The notes: generated by a model not told the origin, from the sequence alone. A stretch of 64,000 nt of DNA from JAWKWH01 sp963669285 (GCA_963669285.2 CAXXSI010000022.1:496001-560000), one strand, 5' to 3'. Shown: positions 53,057 to 62,333, numbered from the stretch's first letter. Program-made: numbers and translations.

Positions 53057-53950
53057 GTGGATCAACGCGAACATGGCGAACTCGTCGCGGTGCGACGGTG
53101 CTTCAGACGCCGCGATGCCGAGCAGTATGCCCTGGTGTTGTCGGCGATGGGCATGACCTCGTCGATTGTGCAGGAAGGCAGATCGGCGATGCTGTATGTG
53201 GCCGCCGGCGACGCGATCAGGGCCAATGAGGAACTCATGGCCTACGACAATGAAAACCGCGCAAGGCGGCCGATCAGGCGGCGATTGAAGTCCGCATTGC
53301 CGCGTTTCGAGGTGGCTCTGGCCTATTGGGCGATCCTGCTGTTCTTCTTTGCCGCCGCCCGCAACAACGTGCTCTCGATCAACTGGTTCGAGGCCGGAGC
53401 GGCTCAGGCAGGTTCGATGCTCGCGGGAGAGTGGTGGCGCGCCGTCACCGCGTTGTGCCTGCATGCGGACCCTGCACATCTTCTCGCAAATCTCGCCTTC
53501 GGTGCTGTGTTTCTTCTTCTCCTGGCACAGATTACCGGGGTGGGTCTGGCATGGCTTTCGATGATTGTCGCCGGCACAGCAGGCAACGTATTGAACGCAC
53601 TTCTGCAACCTGCAACGCACACTTCAATCGGTGCGTCGACGGCGATATTCTCCGCATTGGGTTTGCTCGTCGCGATGGGCCAGACAAGCCGACCCGATCG
53701 ACGCTCCACTTTCCTTCGCTACTGGGCGCCGCTGGTCGGCGGATTGACGCTTCTGGTGCTGTTGGGATTCGGCGGAGAGAATACCGACATCCTGGCCCAT
53801 GTTTTGGGCTTTTTCACCGGTCTTGCCGGCGGGTTGCTGCTGGCAAGATGGGACCGTGACTGGCCCGCCGATCGCGCCTTGCAATGGAGGTGCGGCGGCA
53901 TCGCCGTCGCGATCGTCGCCATTGCCTGGATTGCCGCCGCGCAAGCCTGA
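53057..53950 (+). CDS. Rhomboid-family intramembrane serine protease
   Basis: 297 aa from a GTG at 53057. The first ~75 aa form a small cytoplasmic domain (EQYALVLSAMGMTSSIVQEG) fused to about six membrane segments. Rhomboid motifs: the WR-type loop GEWWRAVTALCLHADPAHLL, nucleophile serine in GASTAIFSALG, and histidine in TDILAHVLGFFTG. It should cleave membrane proteins within the bilayer. Substrate unknown. A ribosome-binding sequence is weak, so the exact start is uncertain. Confidence 0.83.
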   Translation: MDQREHGELVAVRRCFRRRDAEQYALVLSAMGMTSSIVQEGRSAMLYVAAGDAIRANEELMAYDNENRARRPIRRRLKSALPRFEVALAYWAILLFFFAAARNNVLSINWFEAGAAQAGSMLAGEWWRAVTALCLHADPAHLLANLAFGAVFLLLLAQITGVGLAWLSMIVAGTAGNVLNALLQPATHTSIGASTAIFSALGLLVAMGQTSRPDRRSTFLRYWAPLVGGLTLLVLLGFGGENTDILAHVLGFFTGLAGGLLLARWDRDWPADRALQWRCGGIAVAIVAIAWIAAAQA

Positions 53951-54176
53951 CCGCCAACCGGCCGCGCGCAACTTGCCTGCACCGCCCGGCAGGCGTACAA
54001 TTCGGACAACTCGACCGCATTTACATGTGCAGGACACCCGACTGACCAACGAGACGGTGATGGTTTGAGTCTTTTCGCAATGCGGTCGATTGTGCCACAT
54101 CCTGGCAAGATGTGAGCCCGCCTCGTCGCTGTTCGCCGGGTCTTTGCAGCATCGCTGCTGGAAGAGGAGAACGAGC

Positions 54177-54641
54177 ATGAGCATCGCCATGGAATTGCAG
54201 CGGTTTCTTGAAGATTGTTACGTTTCCTACGACGTGACCGAACACAAAAAAACCGACTGTTCCGCAAAAACCGTGGAAGCCAGCCATGTGCCTGCCGAAA
54301 GGCTTGCAAAAGGTGTCGTGTTGAAGTGGAACGAAACGTTCCTGCTGGCAATCGTGCCGTCGTCCCATCAAGTGGAATTGGCCAAGGTTGAGCGGTTTCT
54401 CGACGGCAAGGTGGAACTGGCGTCTGAGCAAGAGGCAAGCCGGTTGTTCCCCGACTGTGAAATGGGTGCAATCCCCGTAATGGGCAGCGCTTACGGCGTT
54501 CCTTCAATCATCGATGAGCGCCTGGACGACCCGCCGGAGATATATTTCGAAGGCGGTGACCACCAAAGCCTGGTTCATATGAGCGGGGACCAGTTCGGTC
54601 GCCTCATGTGCGACGTTCCACACGGACAGATCAGCGCCTAG
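54177..54641 (+). CDS. YbaK/EbsC-domain aminoacyl-tRNA deacylase-like protein
   Basis: 154 aa from the ATG at 54177 with GAGGAGA. YbaK-fold pattern: YDVTEHKKTDCSAKTVEASH, RLAKGVVLKWNETFLLAIVP, GAIPVMGSAYGVPSIIDERL and the C-terminal GGDHQSLVHMSGDQF. Relatives remove mischarged amino acids from tRNA (Cys-tRNA-Pro, Ala-tRNA-Pro). The usual catalytic lysine appears retained in AKGVVLKW. Substrate not determined. Confidence 0.82.
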   Translation: MSIAMELQRFLEDCYVSYDVTEHKKTDCSAKTVEASHVPAERLAKGVVLKWNETFLLAIVPSSHQVELAKVERFLDGKVELASEQEASRLFPDCEMGAIPVMGSAYGVPSIIDERLDDPPEIYFEGGDHQSLVHMSGDQFGRLMCDVPHGQISA

Positions 54642-55048
54642 GGTCAGAATCCATTGTTTTCAGCGTTGTCGCATGGTGGCATGGAGCCTGGCGACATCGA
54701 AACCATGTCTTGCAACAGGACGGACTTGGCCGCTTGCAACGGAATTGAACCGGCCCTGGCTTGCCGCATGTCGCGGACCAGGCATAAAGAAAAAAAGGCC
54801 GGTCCGCCCCTGTTCACCCCGCGATCACGGCGACTTGTGACGTAACCTCTTGAACGCCCTTGCAACAGTACGCACCTAATTTGGTGCGCTGGGTAGCAAG
54901 CCGGCTTGCGGGCGTGGTAATTTGCCGCCGACCTGCCGGTCGATATTGATTGACGACGTGCCACTCGGCCGCGGGTCATGGAATATGGCGGCATCGATAT
55001 TGCATGCGCCGACTTCGCCGTTCGGACAAAGGGCCGAGGTTTCGCACA
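54642..55048. other. Intergenic region, no gene seen
   Basis: 407 bases between the YbaK gene and the FHA/protease gene. Short frames have no start signals. No repeat or clear terminator recognised. Confidence 0.5.
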
Positions 55049-56623
55049 ATGGCAGAAACACAGCTTTCAGACCGCAAGACGGAGGCACCGCTTCCAAACT
55101 CGATCGCGGCGCTTGAGCATTTGACCGGCCCGTCGCGCGGTGCGGTATTGTGGATCCACGACGATTCCGTTTGCATCGAGTTCAAGGCCGGGCGCCTGAC
55201 ATTGTCGACGGCGGACGATACTGCACCGGCAGTTATCGCGCGCCTGCGCCGTTCGGGATCATCGTTCGAGATCGAAGCAGCTTCGGAACAGTCGCTGTGG
55301 GTGAACGGCGTGCGCGTCGACAAGGTCGAGCTTGCGCATGGCGATGTGGTTGAATTCGGCGACCAGGGGCCGCTGTCACGCTTCCGGCTCTATGACACAA
55401 AACACAAGATGCGCTGGACGATCGACCAGATCATCGGCGACTGCGTCGCCTATATGCGGACCAGCCGCAAGCCGTTGCCGTCGCGGCTTTTTTGCGCTGC
55501 CAGAGACGCGCTCCGGCGCCTGACGAGAGAGACTTCGATTATCTTCCGGCTGACCGTGCTGATCGCGATCGCCGCTCTCGCAGCCTTCAGTTACCAGCAG
55601 TGGCGGGTGAGCGGACAGTTGCAGGAATCGCTCGTGCAGAGCGCCGAACAACTCGAAGGTGTTGCATTGTCGCTGGACCGGGCCCGCAACGAGGCGCTGC
55701 GCCCGAGCGATCTCAACGCCTTGCGAGAAGAACTCGGCCTGCGGGTGTCCTCGAATATCGACCGGCTGGAAGCGCTGGAGCGGCGGTCCGGTGCCGGCGC
55801 CCGTGTGGTCGCAGAGGTGAACGCCTCGGTCGCCTTTATCCAGGGATCGTACGGGTATAGCGAAAGCTCAACCAGCCGGATGTTGCGGCAGGTAATCGGC
55901 CCGGACGGAATTCCGCTCACCACCCCGAGGGGACAGCCGCTGCTGTCGCTGGAGGGCGACGGACCGGTCGCCGAAATCCAGTTCACCGGAACGGGCTTTG
56001 TTCTCGATGGCGGCGACCTGATCACCAACCGCCACGTTGCCTTGCCCTGGGAAACCAATTCCGGCTCCCAGGCTTTTGCGTCGCAGGGCCTGGAACCCGT
56101 GCTTATAAAACTGATCGCCTATCTGCCCGGGCAGGCGGTGCCGACGGCGCTGGAGCTGATCAGCGCCAGCGATGATGCAGACCTGGCTGTCCTGAGACCG
56201 CAATCCCTCCCTGCGAATGTTTCAGGTCTGAAACTGGCTTCGGAACTGCCGAAAGCCGGCGAGGAAATCATCCTGATGGGCTATCCGACCGGCCTGCGGT
56301 CGATCCTGGCGCAGTCGGGGATCGCGTTCATCGAGGAATTGCAGAAAACCGGCGATACCGACTTCTGGAACGTCGCCTCGCGCCTGGCGGCGAACGAACT
56401 CATATCGCCGCTGGCCAGCCGCGGTATCGTCGGCAAGGTCGGCGAGGTGGCCATCGTCTATGACGCCGAAACCACCCATGGCGGCAGCGGCGGACCGGTG
56501 GTCAATCTGCGCGGAGAGGTCATCGCGGTGAATTCGGCGATATTGCCCGAATTCGGCGGTTCGAATCTTGGTGTGCCGGCGGCAAAGGTTCGCGACATGA
56601 TCGACAATGCGGCGGTGAACTGA
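55049..56623 (+). CDS. FHA-like/transmembrane trypsin-like protease
   Basis: 524 aa from the ATG at 55049. Residues ~25-110 look like a forkhead-associated-type beta domain (SLWVNGVRVDKVELAHGDVV, then EFGDQGPLSRFRLYD). One membrane segment lies near 165-185 (IIFRLTVLIAIAALAAFSYQ), then a coiled coil around 190-250. The protease domain, about 310-515, carries the triad: histidine in LITNRHVALPW, aspartate in ASDDADLAVLRP, serine in THGGSGGPVVN. The FHA-like domain would be cytoplasmic and the protease periplasmic, so it may link phosphothreonine binding inside to proteolysis outside. HtrA-like but without a PDZ domain. Confidence 0.78.
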   Translation: MAETQLSDRKTEAPLPNSIAALEHLTGPSRGAVLWIHDDSVCIEFKAGRLTLSTADDTAPAVIARLRRSGSSFEIEAASEQSLWVNGVRVDKVELAHGDVVEFGDQGPLSRFRLYDTKHKMRWTIDQIIGDCVAYMRTSRKPLPSRLFCAARDALRRLTRETSIIFRLTVLIAIAALAAFSYQQWRVSGQLQESLVQSAEQLEGVALSLDRARNEALRPSDLNALREELGLRVSSNIDRLEALERRSGAGARVVAEVNASVAFIQGSYGYSESSTSRMLRQVIGPDGIPLTTPRGQPLLSLEGDGPVAEIQFTGTGFVLDGGDLITNRHVALPWETNSGSQAFASQGLEPVLIKLIAYLPGQAVPTALELISASDDADLAVLRPQSLPANVSGLKLASELPKAGEEIILMGYPTGLRSILAQSGIAFIEELQKTGDTDFWNVASRLAANELISPLASRGIVGKVGEVAIVYDAETTHGGSGGPVVNLRGEVIAVNSAILPEFGGSNLGVPAAKVRDMIDNAAVN

Positions 56624-56737
56624 GCGGTCGATTAAGACACGCGATAGAATGTTATCTCTTAAAAGTAGCATATTTTGAATTATTAAAGTAATGCGTGCAT
56701 AATCGTCACTGTCCCAACAGAACCCGCGGAGGGCGTG

Positions 56738-56884
56738 ATGAAAAAGATCGTTTTGATGGCAACCCTGTTCTCGCTAGCCTTGCCGCCAATGGCCCAGGCG
56801 CATGGCGGCGGTTGCCGCAAGAGCTCGCCGCCCGGCCAGTGCTGCCACATGAACCGAAAGACCGGCCAGCTGCATTGTCATTGA
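56738..56884 (+). CDS. Tiny secreted His/Cys-rich protein
   Basis: 48 aa, preceded by GGAGGGCGTG. Signal peptide MKKIVLMATLFSLALPPMAQ. The mature ~27 aa reads HGGGCRKSSPPGQCCHMNRK and ends LHCH, with four cysteines and four histidines. This is similar to short metal-binding or YHYH-like periplasmic peptides seen next to other envelope genes. Function unknown; the start codon, ribosome-binding site and signal peptide make it a credible gene despite its size. Confidence 0.6.
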   Translation: MKKIVLMATLFSLALPPMAQAHGGGCRKSSPPGQCCHMNRKTGQLHCH

Positions 56885-56907
56885 TGCCGGGTTGGCCGCG
56901 AACGAAA

Positions 56908-56935
56908 ACCGCCGGCAGGGGAACTGCCGGCGGTG
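56908..56935. terminator. Bidirectional hairpin between convergent genes
   Basis: CGCCGGCAG-GGGAA-CTGCCGGCG, flanked by AAAAC on the left and GAAATTT on the right. It lies between the tiny secreted protein gene and the convergent outer membrane protein gene and could terminate both. Confidence 0.7.
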
Positions 56936-56960
56936 AAATTTCGTGTTTCGAAGCGGCTGG

Positions 56961-58250
56961 TCAGTTGCCGGCGCCGAAGCGCCAGACAACGGATGCAGTA
57001 CCGGTGTGCGACGATGGCTCGACATTGAGGAAGCCGCCGGTGCCCCAACTCTCGCCACCGAAATGCGCGTAGCGGTATTCGACGCGGGCTGTCAGGTTGT
57101 CGGCAACCCAGGTCTCGATGCCGGCGCCTAAATGCACACCGCCATAGTCCTGGCTGAAGTTGAACGGAGCGCCCAGGAGGGTAATGTCCACGTCATAGTC
57201 GGCATGGGTATAGCCGGCGATTGCGTAGAGCATGGTCTCGGGTCGCGCCAGCCAGCCAAGACGGCCGGAGAACGAAGCCGTCCAGTCGGGCTGGGCGTCG
57301 AGCGCAAGGAATGGTGGGATGTTGAGCGTGGTCGACAGGTTGGTGACATTGGCCTCTGCCTGCAGACCGACGACTAAGCTGGTTCCGAACTGGTGGTCGT
57401 AACCGACCAGCACGCCGCCCAAAATGCCTTCACCGCCGATGCCGTCGAAATTGCCGGGGCCTGCACCTGGCAGCTTGATATTGTTGACGATGGCACCGGC
57501 GCCCACCGTCAGGCCGGCATAGAAGCCGGTCCAGTCGGCCGATCCGCCGAAGCCGGCGATCCCGCCGAGCCCGGAATCGTGGAAATTATAGGCAAGAGCA
57601 ACACGGCCAGTGTGCGACGAGGGTTCAACATTGAGGAAGCCGGCAGTGCCCCAGTCCTGGCCGCCGAAATGCGTGTAACGATACTCGACGCGTGCCGTCA
57701 CTCGGTCGCTGACATGGGTCTCAATACCGGTGCCGATATGGAAGCCGTGATAATTCTGGCTGAAACTGGCAGTCAACGGAGCAGCCGCGACGAGCGTGAT
57801 GTCCACATCATAGTCGGTATAGGTGTAGCCACCAATCAAGTAGATCATGGTTTGCGGCGTCGGCAACCAGCCGAGCCGTCCCGAAAGCGCCGCCGTCCAC
57901 TGCGGACTGGCATCAAGCGCGAAGACCGGCGGGATGTTGAGTTCGGATTCTAGGTTGGAGAAGCCGATCTCGCCTTCCACGCCGATGACGATGGACGGTG
58001 TGGCCTGATAGTTGTAGCCGATGAAGATACCGCCGAGGAAACCTTCGCCACCGATACCGTTGAAATTTCCTGGGCCCGCGCCCGGTAACTCGATATTGTT
58101 GACAATGCCGCCGGCGCCGATGAATGCGCCGATATAGGCCCCCGTCCAATCCGCTCGCTCCGGCTGAACCACGATCTGGTCCGCCGCCTGCGCGCCGCCT
58201 GCAAACGCAAGAAACGCGACCGAATAAAATGCCGCCCGAATACTTTTCAC
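56961..58250 (-). CDS. Outer membrane protein with two tandem 8-strand barrels
   Basis: 429 aa. After a signal peptide (ending GGAQAA), the protein consists of two homologous halves of about 200 aa. Each begins DWTGxYxGxxxGAGxIVNNI and KLPGAGPGNFxGIGGEGxLGG, and each ends TARVEYRYxHFGGxxWGTxG, then FLNVEPSSHTG. Each half alone matches the Omp25/Omp31 (OmpA-like 8-strand) barrel of alphaproteobacteria. The terminal residue is asparagine, not the usual aromatic, just after WRFGAGN. The duplication is evident at DNA level too. It could make a double barrel or one 16-strand porin. Confidence 0.85.
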   Translation of the reverse strand: MKSIRAAFYSVAFLAFAGGAQAADQIVVQPERADWTGAYIGAFIGAGGIVNNIELPGAGPGNFNGIGGEGFLGGIFIGYNYQATPSIVIGVEGEIGFSNLESELNIPPVFALDASPQWTAALSGRLGWLPTPQTMIYLIGGYTYTDYDVDITLVAAAPLTASFSQNYHGFHIGTGIETHVSDRVTARVEYRYTHFGGQDWGTAGFLNVEPSSHTGRVALAYNFHDSGLGGIAGFGGSADWTGFYAGLTVGAGAIVNNIKLPGAGPGNFDGIGGEGILGGVLVGYDHQFGTSLVVGLQAEANVTNLSTTLNIPPFLALDAQPDWTASFSGRLGWLARPETMLYAIAGYTHADYDVDITLLGAPFNFSQDYGGVHLGAGIETWVADNLTARVEYRYAHFGGESWGTGGFLNVEPSSHTGTASVVWRFGAGN

Positions 58251-58565
58251 GCTACTTACTCCCAGCCCGGATACGAGCCGTTAACCTATCATTAACCGGC
58301 CATACCGGCTATATTTTGGGAGTTGACATACGTATCTGGAGCTGAAACTGATCGAATCAGTTGTATTTTAGCAACAGTTTATATTACCCGGTGTGCAGGC
58401 GCCTGCGACATGCGGATGGATGGTCTCACTTGTGGCATGGCGGTTGGCGCAAGGATCGCCAACAACCACGATTTCGGCGCCGTTGTTGCCAAAGGTCGCG
58501 ATTTGCGGATTATTCTTTTCGCCAGAAATTCGCACCCGCTGCTGCCGGCGTCTCTCTTTTAGCGG
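58251..58565. other. Intergenic region, no gene seen
   Basis: 315 bases between the outer membrane protein promoter side and the 3' end of fbiC. The part near 58260-58340 is AT-rich and should hold the omp promoter (ATTAACC, TATATTTTGGG). Nothing else recognised. Confidence 0.5.
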
Positions 58566-60899
58566 TCAGGCTGCCCGGTAGTCCGTCAGACGCTGCACCG
58601 GCCGGCGGCCGAGTGAGCGGATTATCTCCTGCATCTCGAGTTCGCCCAATTCCTGCCCGTGATCTGCGCCGGCTGCACGCGAAATGCTCTCGTTCATCAA
58701 AACACCGCCAATGTCGTTGCATCCGGCATTCAGGCATGCCTTTGCACCGGCAATCCCCATCTTGACCCACGAGGTCTGAATGTTGGTTAGATAAGGATTG
58801 AGGGCCAGCCGCGCGACGGCGTGAAGCAGCACCGCTTCGCGATAGGTCGGCCCTCTGCGCGCCCGGTTTTTCAGCGCAATGGGCGCTTCCATGTGAACGA
58901 ACGGCAGGGGTACAAACTCGGTTATGCCACCGGTGCGTTCCTGGAGGTCGCGGATGTGCAGCAAGTGGCGCGCTACGTGAACCGGTTTTTCCACATGGCC
59001 GAACATGATGGTGGCCGTGGTCTTCAGCCCAAGCCGGTGCGCCGTTTCGACAATTTCGAGCCATAGTTGGGTGTCGAGTTTGTCCGGGCAAATGACCGCG
59101 CGAACTTCGTCGTCCAGTATTTCGGCGGCGGTTCCCGGCAATGTCCGCAGGCCCGCCGCATGCAGGCGGCCAAGGAACTCGGCGATCGACAAACCAAGAC
59201 TTTGGGCGCCGTGCCAGACTTCCAGCGGCGAAAATCCATGGATATGGAGTTCCGGCAACGCATCGTGGATGGCCCGGGTGTGTTCAATATATGTCTGACC
59301 GGTGTAATCGGGGTGGATGCCGCCTTGCAGGCAGACTTCCGTCGCGCCACGCTCGACAGCCTCTGCCGCCAGACGCACGACCTCGTCGGTTCCTCTCACA
59401 TAAGGCCTGTCACGAAGGTCTTCGCGCGCCCTTCCTTTGGAGAATGCGCAAAATGAGCAGTGGAACAGGCAGATGTTCGTGTAATTGATATTTCGGTTGA
59501 CGACATAGGTAATGTCATCACCACAGGCGGATGCACGCAGATCATCTGCGACCGACAATATGTGGGCGACGTCGTTGCCGCGCGCTTGCAGAAGTCTGAC
59601 GATCTCGTCGGATGACAAACGGATACCTGCTGCCGCGCGTTCGGTAATGGCCGCGATGTCACCGTCGATCTTGGTCGGCGCAATGAATTTTGAGATATCG
59701 GGAACATTGCTGCTTGCACCGGCAAACCAAAAATCCTCACGCGCCAGACCTGTACTGTCCGCCTGACGCAGGGTTTTTCCGATAATCTTATCATCAGTCC
59801 AGATGTCGGCGTCTTCAATGTAAGCCGGATAAACAGCCAGTCGTTCCGTGAGGATTTTGCCGCACTCGGCGGTCCGTTCTGACAATACCTCAAGCTGTGG
59901 CCAAGGCGCTTCCGGATTGACGTGATCCGGTGTCAGCGGAGACACCCCGCCCCAATCATTGATGCCGGCATCGATCAGGCTGGTATGAGCCGACCGGGTC
60001 AAGTTGGGCGGTGCCTGTATGTTCATGTCCGGTCCGAATAGCAGGCGAGCGACGGCGATGGTCCACAGCAGTTCCTCCAGTGCCGGTCCCGGTGCATTGG
60101 CCATCCGGGTTCCCGATTTGGGTTTGAAGTTCTGGACGATGATTTCCTGAATGTGGCCGTAGCGATCATTGAGATTGCGCAGCGCAAGCAGGGCATCAAT
60201 CCGTTCACGGCGGGTTTCGCCGATCCCGATCAGGATTCCGCTGGTGGTCGGCACCTTGTTGACGCCGTACAACCGCAACGATTCCAGGCGTGCGGCCGGG
60301 TGTTTGTCGGGCGACCCGAAATGCGGTCCGCCGCGCTCGCAAAGTCTTTCGGCGGTGCTTTCCAACATCAGACCTTGCGATGCGGAGACGGTCCGCAGCA
60401 GCTTGATGTCTTCATCCGTCACAACGCCGGGATTGACATGGACCAGAAGGTCGGTCTCGCTCATTACCAGTCCGGCTATTTCAGCCAGATATGAAATTGT
60501 GGTCGCATGTCCAAGGGCGGACAATTCCTCTCGCGCCCGCGCATAGCGCTTTTCGGGTTTGTCTCCCAAGGTAAACAGGATCTCCCGGCAGCCCGCTCTT
60601 TCGCCGGCACGGGCGATCTCCAACACCTGTTCACGGCTCATGAAGGCGTTGCCGGATTTGCTCGGCACCTGCGCAAATGTGCAATAGTGGCAAACGTCGC
60701 GGCATAGCTGGGTGAGCGGAATGAAAATATTGCGGGAAAATGTGATGTGGTTGCCATGTCCTTCGTCGCGTGTTTTCGACGCTTCGCCGATCAACATTGC
60801 AAGTTCGTCACCATGAACATCGACAAGGTCGTCTGCGACCCCGACCGGAAGCCGGCGATCCGTTCGTTTGAGTGTCGGGGCTATGCTCAGATCGTTCAT
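58566..60899 (-). CDS. fbiC: FO synthase (fused CofG-CofH)
   Basis: 777 aa from the ATG at 60899, which overlaps the cofC stop (ATGA). The N-terminal CofG half has the radical-SAM cluster CRDVCHYC near residue 65. The C-terminal CofH half has a second cluster CLFHCSFC near residue 480. Together they make 7,8-didemethyl-8-hydroxy-5-deazariboflavin (FO), the chromophore of coenzyme F420, from tyrosine and a flavin-pathway pyrimidine. Fusion into one protein is the actinobacterial FbiC layout, also found in F420-making proteobacteria. It is the last gene of the F420 operon. Confidence 0.95.
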   Translation of the reverse strand: MNDLSIAPTLKRTDRRLPVGVADDLVDVHGDELAMLIGEASKTRDEGHGNHITFSRNIFIPLTQLCRDVCHYCTFAQVPSKSGNAFMSREQVLEIARAGERAGCREILFTLGDKPEKRYARAREELSALGHATTISYLAEIAGLVMSETDLLVHVNPGVVTDEDIKLLRTVSASQGLMLESTAERLCERGGPHFGSPDKHPAARLESLRLYGVNKVPTTSGILIGIGETRRERIDALLALRNLNDRYGHIQEIIVQNFKPKSGTRMANAPGPALEELLWTIAVARLLFGPDMNIQAPPNLTRSAHTSLIDAGINDWGGVSPLTPDHVNPEAPWPQLEVLSERTAECGKILTERLAVYPAYIEDADIWTDDKIIGKTLRQADSTGLAREDFWFAGASSNVPDISKFIAPTKIDGDIAAITERAAAGIRLSSDEIVRLLQARGNDVAHILSVADDLRASACGDDITYVVNRNINYTNICLFHCSFCAFSKGRAREDLRDRPYVRGTDEVVRLAAEAVERGATEVCLQGGIHPDYTGQTYIEHTRAIHDALPELHIHGFSPLEVWHGAQSLGLSIAEFLGRLHAAGLRTLPGTAAEILDDEVRAVICPDKLDTQLWLEIVETAHRLGLKTTATIMFGHVEKPVHVARHLLHIRDLQERTGGITEFVPLPFVHMEAPIALKNRARRGPTYREAVLLHAVARLALNPYLTNIQTSWVKMGIAGAKACLNAGCNDIGGVLMNESISRAAGADHGQELGELEMQEIIRSLGRRPVQRLTDYRAA

Positions 60900-61564
60900 G
60901 CGAAAACCTTTTTCGAGTTGAAATCCCAGAACTGACATGCCTTGGCCGCATGCGAGTTCGAGCGGAGCTTCATCAGTTCGTCGAGGTCATCCGGACCGTC
61001 GATATCGAGAGCGAGGCCCGGCAGGTGAACGGTATTAAGCGCCGCACCCTGTTGCCGTGCGCGCTGTTGATGCAACGCCAGACTTAATCCGTTGAAAGTC
61101 AGATCAATGATCTGCGGCGGAGAGCAAACTGCAGCGTTGCATCCAACCCCGTCATGCGCGGGGACGAGTGTCACGGCGGGTCCGGCACGATGGTGTGCCA
61201 ATAATTTTCTCAGTTCGACCGCGCTCGTCAGCGGCGTATCGGCCATGATTGCCATCACGGTCTTACAGCCTTCGCTTTCAAGACGGCGTGCTGCAACCGC
61301 CACAGCATGGCTGGGCCCGTCCTCCAAAGGATCGTCGATGATCTCGGCGCCGAATTCGCTGGCGATTGCCCGGGCTTGCGGATCCCTGGTGACGACTATC
61401 GTTCCGGTGAATATCCCGGTCTGATAAATCGCCGTGAGCACATCGCGCATCATGGCACTGCATAGTTCCCGGCGCAGATGCGGCGGCAGAGCACGTGCCA
61501 ATCTCGTTTTCGCGCCGTCGAAGGCCTTTACGGGCATTACGGCCCAAATCCCCGGTCTATTCAT
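60896..61564 (-). CDS. cofC: Phospholactate/phosphoglycerate guanylyltransferase
   Basis: 222 aa from the ATG at 61564 with GAGGG. It begins MNRPGIWAVMPVKAFDGAKT, the nucleotidyltransferase signature of CofC/FbiD, and has MAIMADTPLTSA and LDIDGPDDLDEL. It activates 2-phospholactate, phosphoenolpyruvate or 3-phosphoglycerate with GTP for transfer to FO. The residues that choose between these cannot be judged here; 3-phosphoglycerate is used by some proteobacteria. It overlaps fbiC by four bases. Confidence 0.92.
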   Translation of the reverse strand: MNRPGIWAVMPVKAFDGAKTRLARALPPHLRRELCSAMMRDVLTAIYQTGIFTGTIVVTRDPQARAIASEFGAEIIDDPLEDGPSHAVAVAARRLESEGCKTVMAIMADTPLTSAVELRKLLAHHRAGPAVTLVPAHDGVGCNAAVCSPPQIIDLTFNGLSLALHQQRARQQGAALNTVHLPGLALDIDGPDDLDELMKLRSNSHAAKACQFWDFNSKKVFA

Positions 61565-61577
61565 GCCCTCTTTCTTT

Positions 61578-62333
61578 CTAGCGAAACAAATCTTCCTGTG
61601 GCGGTCGTACGATGTCTGACGCATCCTGTGTGTCGGCGAATGGCAGCAGCCCCCTGACGACCACGACCGGTTGTCCCTCGGCGGCCTGCCCCATCAACAA
61701 TGAGGCGGCGGCGGCAATTTCGTCGGCGATACCGATGACCGTGGCCTGCAGCGGCCGGCCATCGAGATCAGGCTCGCCGCACATGTCGACAACACCGGGC
61801 AGCCCGGCCAGACCGATGGCAAATCCAACGGTGCCGAGACGCCACGGCCGGCCCCAGGAATCGGTAATGACGACGCCCACCTTGGCACCCGATCGACGTT
61901 CGATATCAGAGGCCATTTTCCGTGCCGATTGATCCGGGTTCTCGGGCAGCAGTATCACGCGGTCATCGCCGCCGGTATTTGAAGCGTCGATGCCGGCATT
62001 CGCCATCACGAAGCCAAGGCGGTGTTCGACGATCAGCAGGCCGGGCTGCGCACGGACAACCTTGGCCGATTCACCTAGCACCAATTCAACTATCCGCGAA
62101 TCCTTGCCGGTACGTTCAGCCAGTACCAATGCTTCGCGCGACGGTGTGACGGCGGAGAGCTCGACGGTTCGGCCTTCGGCTTTGGAAACAGCTTTCTGCG
62201 CGACCACAATGACATCGCCGGTTTGCGGCCCGTAGTCCAGGATCATTTCCGCCAGATCGTCACCCTTGCGGATTGGCGGCAGACCGGCAACTGCGAATAT
62301 GTTGAGGCGCTCGGGAATGGTTCGCCCCCAAAT
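61578..62333 (-). CDS. cofE: F420-0:gamma-glutamyl ligase, start unclear
   Basis: The conserved body from MILDYGPQTGDVIVVAQKAV (ATG at 62246) contains GDDRVILLPENPDQSA and TDSWGRPWRLGTVGFAIG of the CofE family. The family's N-terminal strand is encoded further upstream in the same frame (IPERLNIFAVAGLPPIRKGD, from 62318). But no ATG, GTG or TTG lies in frame between there and the stop at 62336. ATT codons at 62318 or 62333 would be needed, or a one-base insertion in the five-G run at 62325-62329, whose removal would place a TTG at 62331 in frame. The enzyme adds glutamates to F420-0. The coordinates given are the open frame. Confidence 0.85.
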   Translation of the reverse strand: MWGRTIPERLNIFAVAGLPPIRKGDDLAEMILDYGPQTGDVIVVAQKAVSKAEGRTVELSAVTPSREALVLAERTGKDSRIVELVLGESAKVVRAQPGLLIVEHRLGFVMANAGIDASNTGGDDRVILLPENPDQSARKMASDIERRSGAKVGVVITDSWGRPWRLGTVGFAIGLAGLPGVVDMCGEPDLDGRPLQATVIGIADEIAAAASLLMGQAAEGQPVVVVRGLLPFADTQDASDIVRPPQEDLFR

